Below, piece after piece: positions 51,719-59,442 of a stretch of 64,000 bases of DNA. The stretch comes from Porphyromonadaceae bacterium UBA2751 (lineage in GTDB: Bacteria > Bacteroidota > Bacteroidia > Bacteroidales > Muribaculaceae): the NCBI GenBank assembly GCA_002353285.1, contig DEJJ01000023.1:1-64000 (forward strand). Direction: 5' to 3'. The number at the start of each line of letters is the position of its first letter. The stretch's first letter is position 1. Position numbers and translations under genes: made by a program. The notes below the pieces were generated by a model, which saw only the letters and a program-made list of their open reading frames with translations, had not been told where the DNA came from and searched no databases.

Positions 51719-52357
51719 ATGAAAAAGAAACATTTAATATTAGTTTTATCGTTATTGTTTGTTTCCTTTGATGGAAATTCAATGTCTAAGAATGATAGCG
51801 AACTATGCTATCTTGTAGATTCGTTAAATATGAGTGGACTGATTTTTCAAGTCAAGTCCGGACATTGTTATCTCGTTGACTTGTCTGATAATTTATTTAT
51901 TGAGTCTTATGCTGGAGAAGATGAGGAGTATTTTATCAAAAGTCCTTATGCATATATCTTTGAACCAAAGTTTTTCTCAAAACTAGATATGTTTTATGGC
52001 CTTAACAAGGATAAAAGTCCATTCGCAGGACATCTTATAGAGCACAAGAAATGGTTTGATAATTCATTAGACAAGTATTGGCGAAATGTGCCTGACACGA
52101 TTATTTATCCTGTTTATAAGCAATTTAAACATGCTAATGGCATAATGGTTGCAAGTGTGTATTATGAAGATTGGAGAGAGCCCGATTATTATTATCTATT
52201 TTTAGTCAGGGGTGATTTTTATAATTATATTACAGTCTCTTGTGTATTTGATGGACCATATCATTATTATATTCCATTTCCAGATCCAAAAGCATATTAC
52301 AAAGTGGTTGTGCCTGTATGGGAGGAGATACCTGTTAGACCTGAGGATGATGATTAG
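51719..52357 (+). CDS. Exported protein of unknown function
   Basis: About 212 residues from the ATG at 51719 (MKKKHLILVLSLLFVSFDGN, signal peptide). Strongly Tyr/Asp-rich (EDEEYFIKSPYAYIFEPKF, VYYEDWREPDYYYLFLVRGD). The AAAGAAGAAAAA leader resembles leader C's end. It lies 14 bases after the 50472 gene, so both form one transcript. No family recognised; the most AT-rich gene in the island. Confidence 0.65.
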   Translation: MKKKHLILVLSLLFVSFDGNSMSKNDSELCYLVDSLNMSGLIFQVKSGHCYLVDLSDNLFIESYAGEDEEYFIKSPYAYIFEPKFFSKLDMFYGLNKDKSPFAGHLIEHKKWFDNSLDKYWRNVPDTIIYPVYKQFKHANGIMVASVYYEDWREPDYYYLFLVRGDFYNYITVSCVFDGPYHYYIPFPDPKAYYKVVVPVWEEIPVRPEDDD

Positions 52358-52390
52358 CACTTTTTTGTTGAACATCAATTATTGAAGAAG

Positions 52391-52440
52391 AACCGCTATC
52401 TTTGCGTATGGCAGAAAACAGATTGAACTATGGAAAGAAA
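52391..52440 (+). repeat. Repeated leader B, copy 1
   Basis: AACCGCTATCTTTGCGTATG, then GCAGAAAACAGATTGAACTATGG. It holds a -7-like TATCTTTG (52397-52404). Other copies at 56253, 57101 (partial) and 58632. Confidence 0.75.
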
Positions 52441-52469
52441 ATATAAATAATCTGGCGTAAGCCAGCTTT

Positions 52470-52584
52470 TCGACACCGATAGGTGCAGCTTTGTGAAAAC
52501 AAGAATGAAAACTTGTTTTCTCAATAATAATCACAGAGTTATTAGCGTTGAAAATATATAGTAACTACCGAAAACAAAAATGAT
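52470..52584 (+). repeat. Repeated leader A, copy 3
   Basis: GACACCGATAGGTGCAGC, the inverted repeat GAAAACAAG/CTTGTTTTC (52495-52520), then AATAATCACAGAGTTATTAG and GTTGAAAATATATAGTAAC. Nearly the same as 48990-49103. Confidence 0.8.
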
Positions 52585-54147
52585 ATGAAAACATCCTTTC
52601 TTCGCATTTTGATTATAATCTGCGCCGTGGTTTGGTCGCTTGGGGTGCAGGCGCAGAGGTCTATTGACTTGATCAACGACAACGACCGTGTGCAGCTCGA
52701 AGAGGCGATTGGCCTTATGGATAATGGCAAGCCCAAAGATGCCATCAAGATTTTTGACAACTTGTGCAAGAAGTATAACAACAACTACATCATTGAGTAT
52801 GAACGGCTTTATGCCTACTATCTCGCTGGCGACTTCAAGCGCATAGTCAAGGATGGTCCCAAGCTTTACAAGCATCCCGAGAGTGAGCCTCAGCTCTATC
52901 AGCTGGTGGGCAACGCACAGGACGTGCTTGGCGATCCTGAGGCGGCTGTCAAGACCTATGATGAGGGCTTGAAGCGCTTCCCCAGCTCGGGCTATCTCTA
53001 TCTTGAGAAAGGCAACATCCACTTGCTTCACAAGCGCTACAACGAGGCGGTTGAGTGCTACCTGCGTGGCGTGGAGGTGCAGCCCGACTTTGCCAGCAAT
53101 TACTACCGTCTGGCACTGCTCCTTGCCCAATCCACCGAGCCACTGTGGGCGATAGTCTATGGCGAGGTGGTGTGCAACTTGCAGCCCGGCAGTGAGCGGA
53201 GCGAGGAGATGGGCAAGCTCATCTATAACCTATTTCAAGAGAACATAAAGATAGAGGGCGAGAACAAGGCGCATGTCACTTTGACTAAAAACAACACCAT
53301 TCACATGAACAGTGACACTACCGACATTCAGGTGCCTTTCCCATTGATGTATGAGCTGGGGACCATGAAGTCGCCAGTGCTTGCCGAGTTCATGAAGACC
53401 AAGAAGCTCACCGTGGCGATGATTGCCGACCTGCGCAAAGATGCACTCGCGCACATCGACTCGGTGGCACCAGGCTACTATAACCTCTCGCTGCTCGACT
53501 TCCACCGCAAGCTCATCAAGAGTGGGCACTGGGAGGCCTACAACATGTGGCTCATGTCGCCAGGGGCCGAAGACGAAACCGAGCAATGGGCCGACACCAA
53601 AGAAGGCGAGGCCGAACTCAATAAGTTCGGGGATTGGTTTGCCCAGAACCGTTTCATTCCCACCGAGGACGCGCCAACGGTGATGACAAAGCTATTCAAG
53701 ACCCATGAAATGAATATCCCAAGCATCGAAGAGATAGAGAATGCCGAGGGCTGCCGCCAGCACCGCGACGACGCACTACGGCTGGCAAAGTGGTACCTTG
53801 AGCAGCCAGTGAATCCCAATGATATGACTCAAAAGCAGGTCATGCAATTCTTGGTGTTTTGGATGACTAACACCGACGAGTTTTCATTTGTGGTAAGTTC
53901 TAATGCTGTGTCGGGACATGTTGAGCTGTTTGCGGCCTACATGGCAGCAATGACCGAGCACGCCATCGAGTTCAACGTGAAAAAGACCGACGAAGCGATG
54001 TATTGCGAGGTGATGCTGCAAGTCATCGACTACTACAAGCGCAACAAAGACGTGCTCGGCACCATCGAGTCGATGGAGAAATACCTCAACATGGACGGCC
54101 CCACCCTGCGCAACACCCTTGCCCAGGAGTTCAAGAAATTTAAGTGA
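52585..54147 (+). CDS. Exported TPR protein
   Basis: A 520-residue protein with signal peptide (LRILIIICAVVWSLGVQAQ), almost identical there to the gene at 49993. TPR-like helices fill about residues 35-210 (LEEAIGLMDNGKPKDAIKIF, YDEGLKRFPSSGYLYLEKGN, HKRYNEAVECYLRGVEV). The second half (ELGTMKSPVLAEFMKTKKLT on) is helical and of unknown family. GC content of the body is closer to the core genome than its neighbours. Probably a periplasmic scaffold. Confidence 0.8.
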   Translation: MKTSFLRILIIICAVVWSLGVQAQRSIDLINDNDRVQLEEAIGLMDNGKPKDAIKIFDNLCKKYNNNYIIEYERLYAYYLAGDFKRIVKDGPKLYKHPESEPQLYQLVGNAQDVLGDPEAAVKTYDEGLKRFPSSGYLYLEKGNIHLLHKRYNEAVECYLRGVEVQPDFASNYYRLALLLAQSTEPLWAIVYGEVVCNLQPGSERSEEMGKLIYNLFQENIKIEGENKAHVTLTKNNTIHMNSDTTDIQVPFPLMYELGTMKSPVLAEFMKTKKLTVAMIADLRKDALAHIDSVAPGYYNLSLLDFHRKLIKSGHWEAYNMWLMSPGAEDETEQWADTKEGEAELNKFGDWFAQNRFIPTEDAPTVMTKLFKTHEMNIPSIEEIENAEGCRQHRDDALRLAKWYLEQPVNPNDMTQKQVMQFLVFWMTNTDEFSFVVSSNAVSGHVELFAAYMAAMTEHAIEFNVKKTDEAMYCEVMLQVIDYYKRNKDVLGTIESMEKYLNMDGPTLRNTLAQEFKKFK

Positions 54148-54236
54148 GTTATTCCTGTGACAACTTGGCTCACAAACCCTATTACAGTTAAAGGCAAGGA
54201 CAGTGAGTAAAACTGCTTGTTTTTTCAAAACGACAC

Positions 54237-54260
54237 CATTGTTCCACAACTTAAAGAAAA
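54237..54260 (+). repeat. Repeated leader C, copy 2
   Basis: CATTGTTCCACAACTTAAAG then AAAA and the ATG. Preceded by AAAACGACAC, similar to copy 3. Confidence 0.75.
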
Positions 54261-55151
54261 ATGAGAAAGATATTACTTATATTAATTCTAAGTTTGGCCG
54301 CGTTTGGTGGCAAGGCTCAGAATTGCGACTCAATAAAAATTGTTCCCAACTTTCATCTCAATGAATGTCGGCATTACAGACTTACGCAAATTGATGCTAA
54401 TGAAAATGTCAACGACACAACGATAATGCATTTCAGCCTATCGGTTAAAGATATAAATAGCAATCATTATCGATTGTTATATAAAATGTATAGACCAACA
54501 TCCAATCATTATAAATCACTCACATATGAACTCGCATCATACTTTGAACATTTAGATAGCTTTGGGTTTTATGATTTCTTTGAAAATCAAGGTTTCGAGT
54601 TTAATTTAAACAGAGAAAACTACAAGATTGATGAAATCTACTCTAAACCTTTAGAGCAGGCATTTAAAAAAATGATGGCTGACATCTTGTTAAAAGAGGC
54701 CGAAAAATCAGATGCTTCCAATAAATCAATTCCCGACAGTATCAAATTCATGATTGATTATATGGTAGGTGGATTAAGCCATGCATTCCTGCCTTATTTG
54801 ATAGAGGGGATTCAAAACCAATTTGGGAAAACCTTTGCCAATGGTATTGGCTTACTCAGAAAAGTTGATGATGATGATGTAATCGAAGAGCTTAATGATG
54901 ATGGCGAAGTAGTTGTTAGAAGAGAGCCTTTAGACTCTATTATAACCGAATACTCAACACAGACTCATATTGACAATGACGGCAAGATTAACTATAAACA
55001 AACAAGGCAAAGCAAAAGCCCAGTCGATGATTTAATTGATGAGCAAGAAGGGTATTTCGATTCCAATGGTTGGCCCATAATGCTATACAAAAAACATGGA
55101 GTAAACAACCTGTTTGCAATAACCACCATCATTGAAGTGATAAATCCTTAA
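54261..55151 (+). CDS. Exported protein of unknown function
   Basis: A 296-residue protein with signal peptide (MRKILLILILSLAAFGGKA). Middle part helical (YSKPLEQAFKKMMADILLKE, FMIDYMVGGLSHAFLPYLIE), end with Asp-rich stretch and GYFDSNGWPIMLYKKHGVN. The latter resembles periplasmic proteins that track substrate-derived coordinates, but no family can be named. Preceded by leader C. Confidence 0.65.
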   Translation: MRKILLILILSLAAFGGKAQNCDSIKIVPNFHLNECRHYRLTQIDANENVNDTTIMHFSLSVKDINSNHYRLLYKMYRPTSNHYKSLTYELASYFEHLDSFGFYDFFENQGFEFNLNRENYKIDEIYSKPLEQAFKKMMADILLKEAEKSDASNKSIPDSIKFMIDYMVGGLSHAFLPYLIEGIQNQFGKTFANGIGLLRKVDDDDVIEELNDDGEVVVRREPLDSIITEYSTQTHIDNDGKINYKQTRQSKSPVDDLIDEQEGYFDSNGWPIMLYKKHGVNNLFAITTIIEVINP

Positions 55152-55178
55152 CTTCTAGCGATACTGCAAAAACGATGC

Positions 55179-55200
55179 CATTGTTCCACAACTTAAAGAA
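55179..55200 (+). repeat. Repeated leader C, copy 3
   Basis: CATTGTTCCACAACTTAAAG then AA and the ATG at 55201. Confidence 0.75.
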
Positions 55201-55563
55201 ATGAGAACAAAGAAAATATTTAAACAATTATGGGTTGCTTCTGTTGATATAGAAGCAATGCCTAATTATGATTTTATGGAACTTATTGATCGCAGTGACT
55301 GTAATGAAGCATTGCCGAAATACATTGGAGCATGGGCAAATGTAATCATACAAGCTCCAACCATAAAAGAAGCACTTTTCCTTATCGAAATTGGTTTGAA
55401 CGAGAAAAATTTTAAGATAAGGTTTATTGATAAAATTGAGAACCTTTATTCGCTTGTCGAAGATAATGAAATTAATATTGATATGATAAAAGAAGCTGAA
55501 TGGCTATATAAGTCCCAATATAGTTTTATGATAAGTGATAAACTTTGGCCCTATGGGGATTAG
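55201..55563 (+). CDS. Small cytosolic protein, immunity-protein-like
   Basis: A 120-residue protein without signal peptide or helix in the membrane, unlike its neighbours. It shows VASVDIEAMPNYDFMELIDR, AWANVIIQAPTIKEALFLIE and FIDKIENLYSLVEDNEIN. Small, acidic, single-domain proteins of this kind beside other unrelated small proteins often are immunity proteins of polymorphic toxins. This is suggested by size and context only; no toxin is seen nearby. Confidence 0.55.
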   Translation: MRTKKIFKQLWVASVDIEAMPNYDFMELIDRSDCNEALPKYIGAWANVIIQAPTIKEALFLIEIGLNEKNFKIRFIDKIENLYSLVEDNEINIDMIKEAEWLYKSQYSFMISDKLWPYGD

Positions 55564-55617
55564 ATTTTTGTTGTAGGCCAAAGAACCATTTTTACCTAAT
55601 TGATAAAACATATTATT

Positions 55618-56244
55618 ATGAAATATTTGTCAATATCTAAGCGTAGCATGATAGTGAAGTGGCTATTTGCTATTCACTTTATCTGTTTGACAATCTGTGC
55701 CGTTTTACTCTTCTCGCTAAAACGAAGTGAGCACTTGCGATGGGGCTTGGGTTACATGATAGTTTGGGTAACGATTCTCTCATCATTGGTTTTGTTCTTT
55801 TTAATCAACAAACAGTTCAAGCATTGGTTGCTTCTTAAAATATACTGCGTAGTTTTCTTTGTGGCCAGTGCGGGATTAGGTGTTTTCTTACAAGGACTGG
55901 GAATGGATACCCTTCTTCTTCCCCCTAAATATTGCTCTGATGGAGATTATTTGATTCGGAGTAGAATTGAAGACATGCCGATAAATGAGTTTAATATTGT
56001 CCTTTTAAAAAATGAAGGTATCATAGAGAAACTTATTGCAACATACTATTATCCAACAGCTGATTCTATCAAAGTATATGAAGATAAAGGAGCTATAGTG
56101 ATTTATTGTAGTGAAGAAAGTTTCTACACTGATTCCTTGGGTTGCATAGAACCGTTATTTAACCACCCAGCAAACGAGAATGATATAAGAGCATTGGCAA
56201 AGGAGCTGAAAGTTGACATTAATAATAAGTCCTTTCAATTTTAA
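55618..56244 (+). CDS. Three-helix membrane protein
   Basis: About 208 residues from the ATG at 55618. Three helices (WLFAIHFICLTICAVLLFSL; MIVWVTILSSLVLFFLI; IYCVVFFVASAGLGVFLQG) occupy the first 100 residues; the rest is a soluble domain (EFNIVLLKNEGIIEKLIATY, IVIYCSEESFYTD). No family recognised. The domain may be an extracytoplasmic sensor or an immunity-type domain. Confidence 0.65.
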   Translation: MKYLSISKRSMIVKWLFAIHFICLTICAVLLFSLKRSEHLRWGLGYMIVWVTILSSLVLFFLINKQFKHWLLLKIYCVVFFVASAGLGVFLQGLGMDTLLLPPKYCSDGDYLIRSRIEDMPINEFNIVLLKNEGIIEKLIATYYYPTADSIKVYEDKGAIVIYCSEESFYTDSLGCIEPLFNHPANENDIRALAKELKVDINNKSFQF

Positions 56245-56252
56245 TTAATGGA

Positions 56253-56300
56253 TAACCGCTATCTTTGCGTATGGCAGAAAACAGATTGAATTATGGAAAG
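56253..56300 (+). repeat. Repeated leader B, copy 2
   Basis: ATAACCGCTATCTTTGCGTA, then GGCAGAAAACAGATTGAATTATGG. TATCTTTG at 56260-56267. The frame MAENRLNYGKK from its inner ATG stays open for only 28 codons. Confidence 0.75.
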
Positions 56301-56366
56301 AAGCTAATATTTTTAAGGACAAACTTTTGTCAAAACGTCTGCAAAATCACTTTTTGAGATTAAAAT

Positions 56367-56397
56367 TTTGTGGTATTAAAAATAATACCTATATTTG
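56367..56397 (+). promoter_or_regulatory. Promoter of the DUF4160/DUF2442 pair
   Basis: TTTG at 56367-56370 and TATATTTG at 56390-56397, 19 bases apart; leader about 22 bases. Confidence 0.7.
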
Positions 56398-56425
56398 CGT
56401 CATAAACATAAAAACAATCAGAGTT

Positions 56426-56665
56426 ATGCCCGAAGTATTTCGTTTTTTTGGATTCTCGTTCTTCTTTTATAGCAAAGAACACGAGCCCGTGCACATTCAT
56501 GTCGAAGGTAACGACGGAATGGCAAAGTTTGATTGGGATGGCGACAAGTTTGTCCTTGTCGAGAAACAAAACATTAAGGCTGGTGACATGAAGAAAATCA
56601 AGACTGTTATCAACGATAATGCCGATATTATAATAAAGCGTTGGAAAGAACATTTTGAACAATAA
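56426..56665 (+). CDS. DUF4160 protein
   Basis: A 79-residue protein from the ATG at 56426 (MPEVFRFFGFSFFFYSKEH). EPVHIHVEGNDGMAKF and IKAGDMKKIKTVINDNADII are the DUF4160 core. It is routinely found next to DUF2442 genes, and the pair has been proposed as a toxin-antitoxin-like module. Which partner is toxic is not known. The downstream gene begins 15 bases after the stop. It has its own promoter. Confidence 0.85.
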   Translation: MPEVFRFFGFSFFFYSKEHEPVHIHVEGNDGMAKFDWDGDKFVLVEKQNIKAGDMKKIKTVINDNADIIIKRWKEHFEQ

Positions 56666-56680
56666 CACAACATTACTATT

Positions 56681-57088
56681 ATGAAAATTGTTAAGATTTG
56701 GTTCGATGACGAACATATATTTGGCGTAGACGAGAATGGCAAGGAGTATAGCCAGTCGTTGCTGTGGTATCCTAAACTAAGGACTGCCACTGCCGAGCAG
56801 CGCGAACAGTATAAATTTGGATTAGGAGGTATTCATTGGCGCGAACTTGACGAAGACATAAGCTTCGAGAGCTTTGAATATGATGATGCTGAGCCAACTG
56901 CAATGCAACGTTTTTTCTTGACACACAAAGAAATAAATGTTGCCGAGTTTGCACGTTCTTTAGGTATGAATGCAACCCTTTTGAGAAACTATATCAATGG
57001 ATTCAAGAAACCATCGGCCGAAAGAGAAAAAGCCATCCTCGACCATATCCACAAACTAGGTAAAGAAATGATGGCTGCCTGCTTCTAA
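56681..57088 (+). CDS. DUF2442 protein with helix-turn-helix-like C-terminus
   Basis: A 135-residue protein. The N-terminal DUF2442 domain (IWFDDEHIFGVDENGKEYSQ, LLWYPKLRTATAEQREQYKF, GGIHWRELDEDISFE) is joined to a helical C-terminus (NVAEFARSLGMNATLLRNYI, then KPSAEREKAILDHI) that looks like a DNA-binding helix-turn-helix. That would suit an antitoxin that represses its own promoter. Co-transcribed with the DUF4160 gene. Confidence 0.82.
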   Translation: MKIVKIWFDDEHIFGVDENGKEYSQSLLWYPKLRTATAEQREQYKFGLGGIHWRELDEDISFESFEYDDAEPTAMQRFFLTHKEINVAEFARSLGMNATLLRNYINGFKKPSAEREKAILDHIHKLGKEMMAACF

Positions 57089-57100
57089 ATGAGTGATATA

Positions 57101-57124
57101 ATGGCAGAAAACTGATTGAATTAT
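57101..57124 (+). repeat. Repeated leader B, copy 3 (partial)
   Basis: ATGGCAGAAAACTGATTGAA, then TTAT, without the upstream TATCTTTG part. A C-to-T style change creates a stop (TGA) after MAEN. Confidence 0.65.
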
Positions 57125-57152
57125 TCATATATTGGCTGTTATCAAAGCAAGG

Positions 57153-57180
57153 CATTGTTCCACAACTTAAACCAGAAACA
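57153..57180 (+). repeat. Repeated leader C, copy 4
   Basis: CATTGTTCCACAACTTAAAC then CAGAAACA and the ATG at 57181. Confidence 0.75.
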
Positions 57181-57756
57181 ATGAAAAAGATTCTAACACT
57201 ATTAATGATAATGTTTTCTTGTGCCTCAATGAGTTCACAGGAAATTGTTGACTATCTTAACGTAGGTAACACCATCGAGTTTAATGGCAAGAAAATGGTG
57301 CTAAGGTGGAGCACTCATCCTATGGAGCTGTACTATCTCCAAGAATGGATTCCTGAGAATGAGACGTTCGACAACTATAGCCAAATGTTCACTGTAGCAG
57401 TTGTCTTGGCCGAAGAAGTAACTCCAGAGCTGGCAGTGCAAATGAAGGTTGACGAACTTGAAGAAAGGGCAAAAACCGATGCCTGCTGCAATTACCAAGT
57501 GCTTGAAAATAACGGAGAGTATATCCTGGACTTTCTCGTGAGCGATGGCAACGGCAAGACTCTTAACTTACTGGAGTGGGACATTCACCACTATAAAACG
57601 GCTATAATCAATGGGAAAAAAGCACAACAGCTCAATTTCATAAGCACTAGGGCCTATGGTGACGATATAATGCCATTCCTTGAGTCTATTAAAGACCGAC
57701 GCTCCGAGCAGATAAATGCATTAACGCAAATGGATATCAAATGCGAGATAAAGTGA
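57181..57756 (+). CDS. Exported protein of unknown function
   Basis: A 191-residue protein with signal peptide (MKKILTLLMIMFSCASMSSQ). The mature part has strands (IEFNGKKMVLRWSTHPMELY, QMFTVAVVLAEEVTPELAVQ, YILDFLVSDGNGKTLNLLEW). No family recognised; size and context would fit a periplasmic immunity protein. The next gene starts 2 bases after its stop. Preceded by leader C. Confidence 0.65.
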   Translation: MKKILTLLMIMFSCASMSSQEIVDYLNVGNTIEFNGKKMVLRWSTHPMELYYLQEWIPENETFDNYSQMFTVAVVLAEEVTPELAVQMKVDELEERAKTDACCNYQVLENNGEYILDFLVSDGNGKTLNLLEWDIHHYKTAIINGKKAQQLNFISTRAYGDDIMPFLESIKDRRSEQINALTQMDIKCEIK

Positions 57757-57758
57757 GG

Positions 57759-58187
57759 ATGAAAGATACGAATATCGGTTTAACCCCCAACGTTGGATAT
57801 GGCGATTTTGTTATCGGTTCAAATATATCTAACTACTTGAATCGCGAACACACAAAAGAGACGTATCATGAGTCAACATTTACCAATGATTCATATCATT
57901 TTATAAATGATGACATCGACGTTTGGTGTGAACTAGACGGAATAATAAATACCATTCGTTGCTCATCATCTTGCATATATAAAGGCATTGAACTTATTGG
58001 ACTGGATTTCAAAGAGTTTGTTTCTCTTGTCGAGAAAAAGCCCGATGATGAAGATGTAATATATATCCCTATAAATGACGATAGAGGACAAAATCAGCAT
58101 GTTTATGAATTTGATTCAATCGGACTTCAAGTCTGGGTTTGGAGAAACAAAATCAAAACAGTAATAATTTCTAAATACGAAGAATGA
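57759..58187 (+). CDS. Small cytosolic protein, immunity-protein-like
   Basis: About 142 residues from the ATG at 57759, two bases after the upstream stop; an ATG at 57741 that overlaps the upstream gene is the alternative. The beginning NIGLTPNVGYGDFVIGSNIS follows a pattern (Pro-x-hydrophobic-Gly-x-Gly-x-hydrophobic-x-hydrophobic-Gly) seen in several beta-rich immunity families. Later: VWCELDGIINTIRCSSSCIY and FDSIGLQVWVWRNKIKTVII. No signal peptide. Function inferred loosely. Confidence 0.55.
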   Translation: MKDTNIGLTPNVGYGDFVIGSNISNYLNREHTKETYHESTFTNDSYHFINDDIDVWCELDGIINTIRCSSSCIYKGIELIGLDFKEFVSLVEKKPDDEDVIYIPINDDRGQNQHVYEFDSIGLQVWVWRNKIKTVIISKYEE

Positions 58188-58215
58188 TTATTCTGGCAAG
58201 AAAATTACTTAAGCA

Positions 58216-58247
58216 CTTGCATGTTGTTTACTAATTAGTTAACTTTG
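58216..58247 (+). promoter_or_regulatory. Promoter of the XRE gene
   Basis: CTTG at 58216-58219 and TAACTTTG at 58240-58247, 20 bases apart. Leader about 65 bases. Confidence 0.6.
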
Positions 58248-58310
58248 CAAAAAAAATATATCATAATGGCTGAACGGAATTACAAGAGACATATTTTGAA
58301 GACAAAGGGA

Positions 58311-58628
58311 GGAAATAATATGACACGTGAAGAATTGAAAAACAGCAATCTTACTCCAATTGAGGATTTAATCGAAGAGGATTTTGGCTCAATCGACACC
58401 CCTTCAAGGGTAGAATTTGAGGCCGATTGTGACGCTTTCATCCTTGGTGAGCGTCTCAGGGAAGAGAGACGTAAAGCCGGACTCACTCAGGAGCAACTTG
58501 CTCAGAGAATTGGCACGAAGAAAAGCTACATTTCTCGTGTTGAGAACGGCCATGCCGACATCCAGCTCTCTACCCTCTTCAAGATTTTTCAAGGACTCGG
58601 TCGCCGAGTGAGCCTTAGAGTTCTTTAG
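58311..58628 (+). CDS. XRE-family antitoxin-like regulator
   Basis: A protein of about 103 residues from the ATG at 58320, which has a clear Shine-Dalgarno (AAAGGGAGG, ending 58312); an upstream in-frame start at 58266 lacks one. The N-terminal part (NSNLTPIEDLIEEDFGSIDT) is followed by a helix-turn-helix (LREERRKAGLTQEQLAQRIG, then KKSYISRVENGHADIQLSTL), then FKIFQGLGRRVSLRVL. This is the HigA-like antitoxin form common in Bacteroidales. The usual RelE/HigB toxin gene upstream is absent, so it is an orphan or has lost its toxin. Coordinates include the SD region. Confidence 0.82.
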   Translation, partial: GNNMTREELKNSNLTPIEDLIEEDFGSIDTPSRVEFEADCDAFILGERLREERRKAGLTQEQLAQRIGTKKSYISRVENGHADIQLSTLFKIFQGLGRRVSLRVL

Positions 58629-58631
58629 GTA

Positions 58632-58680
58632 AAACCGCTATCTTTGTCGATGGCAGAAAACAGATTGAATTATGGCAAAA
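58632..58680 (+). repeat. Repeated leader B, copy 4
   Basis: AAACCGCTATCTTTGTCGAT, then GGCAGAAAACAGATTGAATTATGG. TATCTTTG at 58639-58646 is well placed as the -7 element of the gene whose ATG (58672) is the last ATG of the repeat. Confidence 0.75.
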
Positions 58681-59442
58681 CTAAGATTACATATAATTCT
58701 TGCAGTAGCTTGTTTAGGCATGTTGCTTTCGTGTGCTGTTTCAAAGACTGGATCTTCGACAACAATATCTATGAAGGTCCATGAGTGTGACTCTATTATT
58801 GTCACTGAATTTAATGATGACAAGCTCGACACCCTTTTGATTATTACTGATTCAGAAACGAAAAATATGTTGTTTGATATGTCGACTTATGACTCTTCAC
58901 GTGATTTTGTGAAATTTTACCCAAGATTGCATTTGACATTTAAGGGACAAGACAAGGAGGAATCTCTTGGTGTATTTGGAAACAATGTGAAAGGCAAGAA
59001 TGGGACATATAAATGCCCAATAGATTTAGAAAAGAAACTAAGGGAACTTGTAAACCAAGAAAACGCTTTTATTAATCTCGAGTATGGTCAAGAGAATATT
59101 GTTTGGAACAACAAAGATAACAGCTTTATACATAATTATGCTTATAAATCATTTGTTGACAAGAGTATTGACAATAAAACATTGACTGCCGTTGCCGAGG
59201 CTATTTCGGACACAACCGACTTGGGGCATAAGATTTGTTCGAAAACGAGAAATCTTAGAAAAGGAGATATCGCATTCATTCTTTTGTATGAGTCACAATA
59301 TGTAGAACCAGCAATTGATTTAAGAATGCAGTTCGACATTCTTGATGATGATTGCAAATTGCCCTCTGGATTGCTGGACTATCTCGAAAACAATAGAGAT
59401 CAGGTTAAAAGCATTATCTTAAAGAAATTACAAGCGAAATGA
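58672..59442 (+). CDS. Lipoprotein of unknown function
   Basis: A 256-residue lipoprotein with lipobox LLSC (Cys21). The mature part: SMKVHECDSIIVTEFNDDKL, CPIDLEKKLRELVNQENAFI, ILLYESQYVEPAIDLRMQFD. No family recognised. Its TGA overlaps the ATG of the next gene by four bases, so the two are translated together and probably act together at the membrane. The start codon lies in leader B. Confidence 0.7.
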   Translation: MAKLRLHIILAVACLGMLLSCAVSKTGSSTTISMKVHECDSIIVTEFNDDKLDTLLIITDSETKNMLFDMSTYDSSRDFVKFYPRLHLTFKGQDKEESLGVFGNNVKGKNGTYKCPIDLEKKLRELVNQENAFINLEYGQENIVWNNKDNSFIHNYAYKSFVDKSIDNKTLTAVAEAISDTTDLGHKICSKTRNLRKGDIAFILLYESQYVEPAIDLRMQFDILDDDCKLPSGLLDYLENNRDQVKSIILKKLQAK

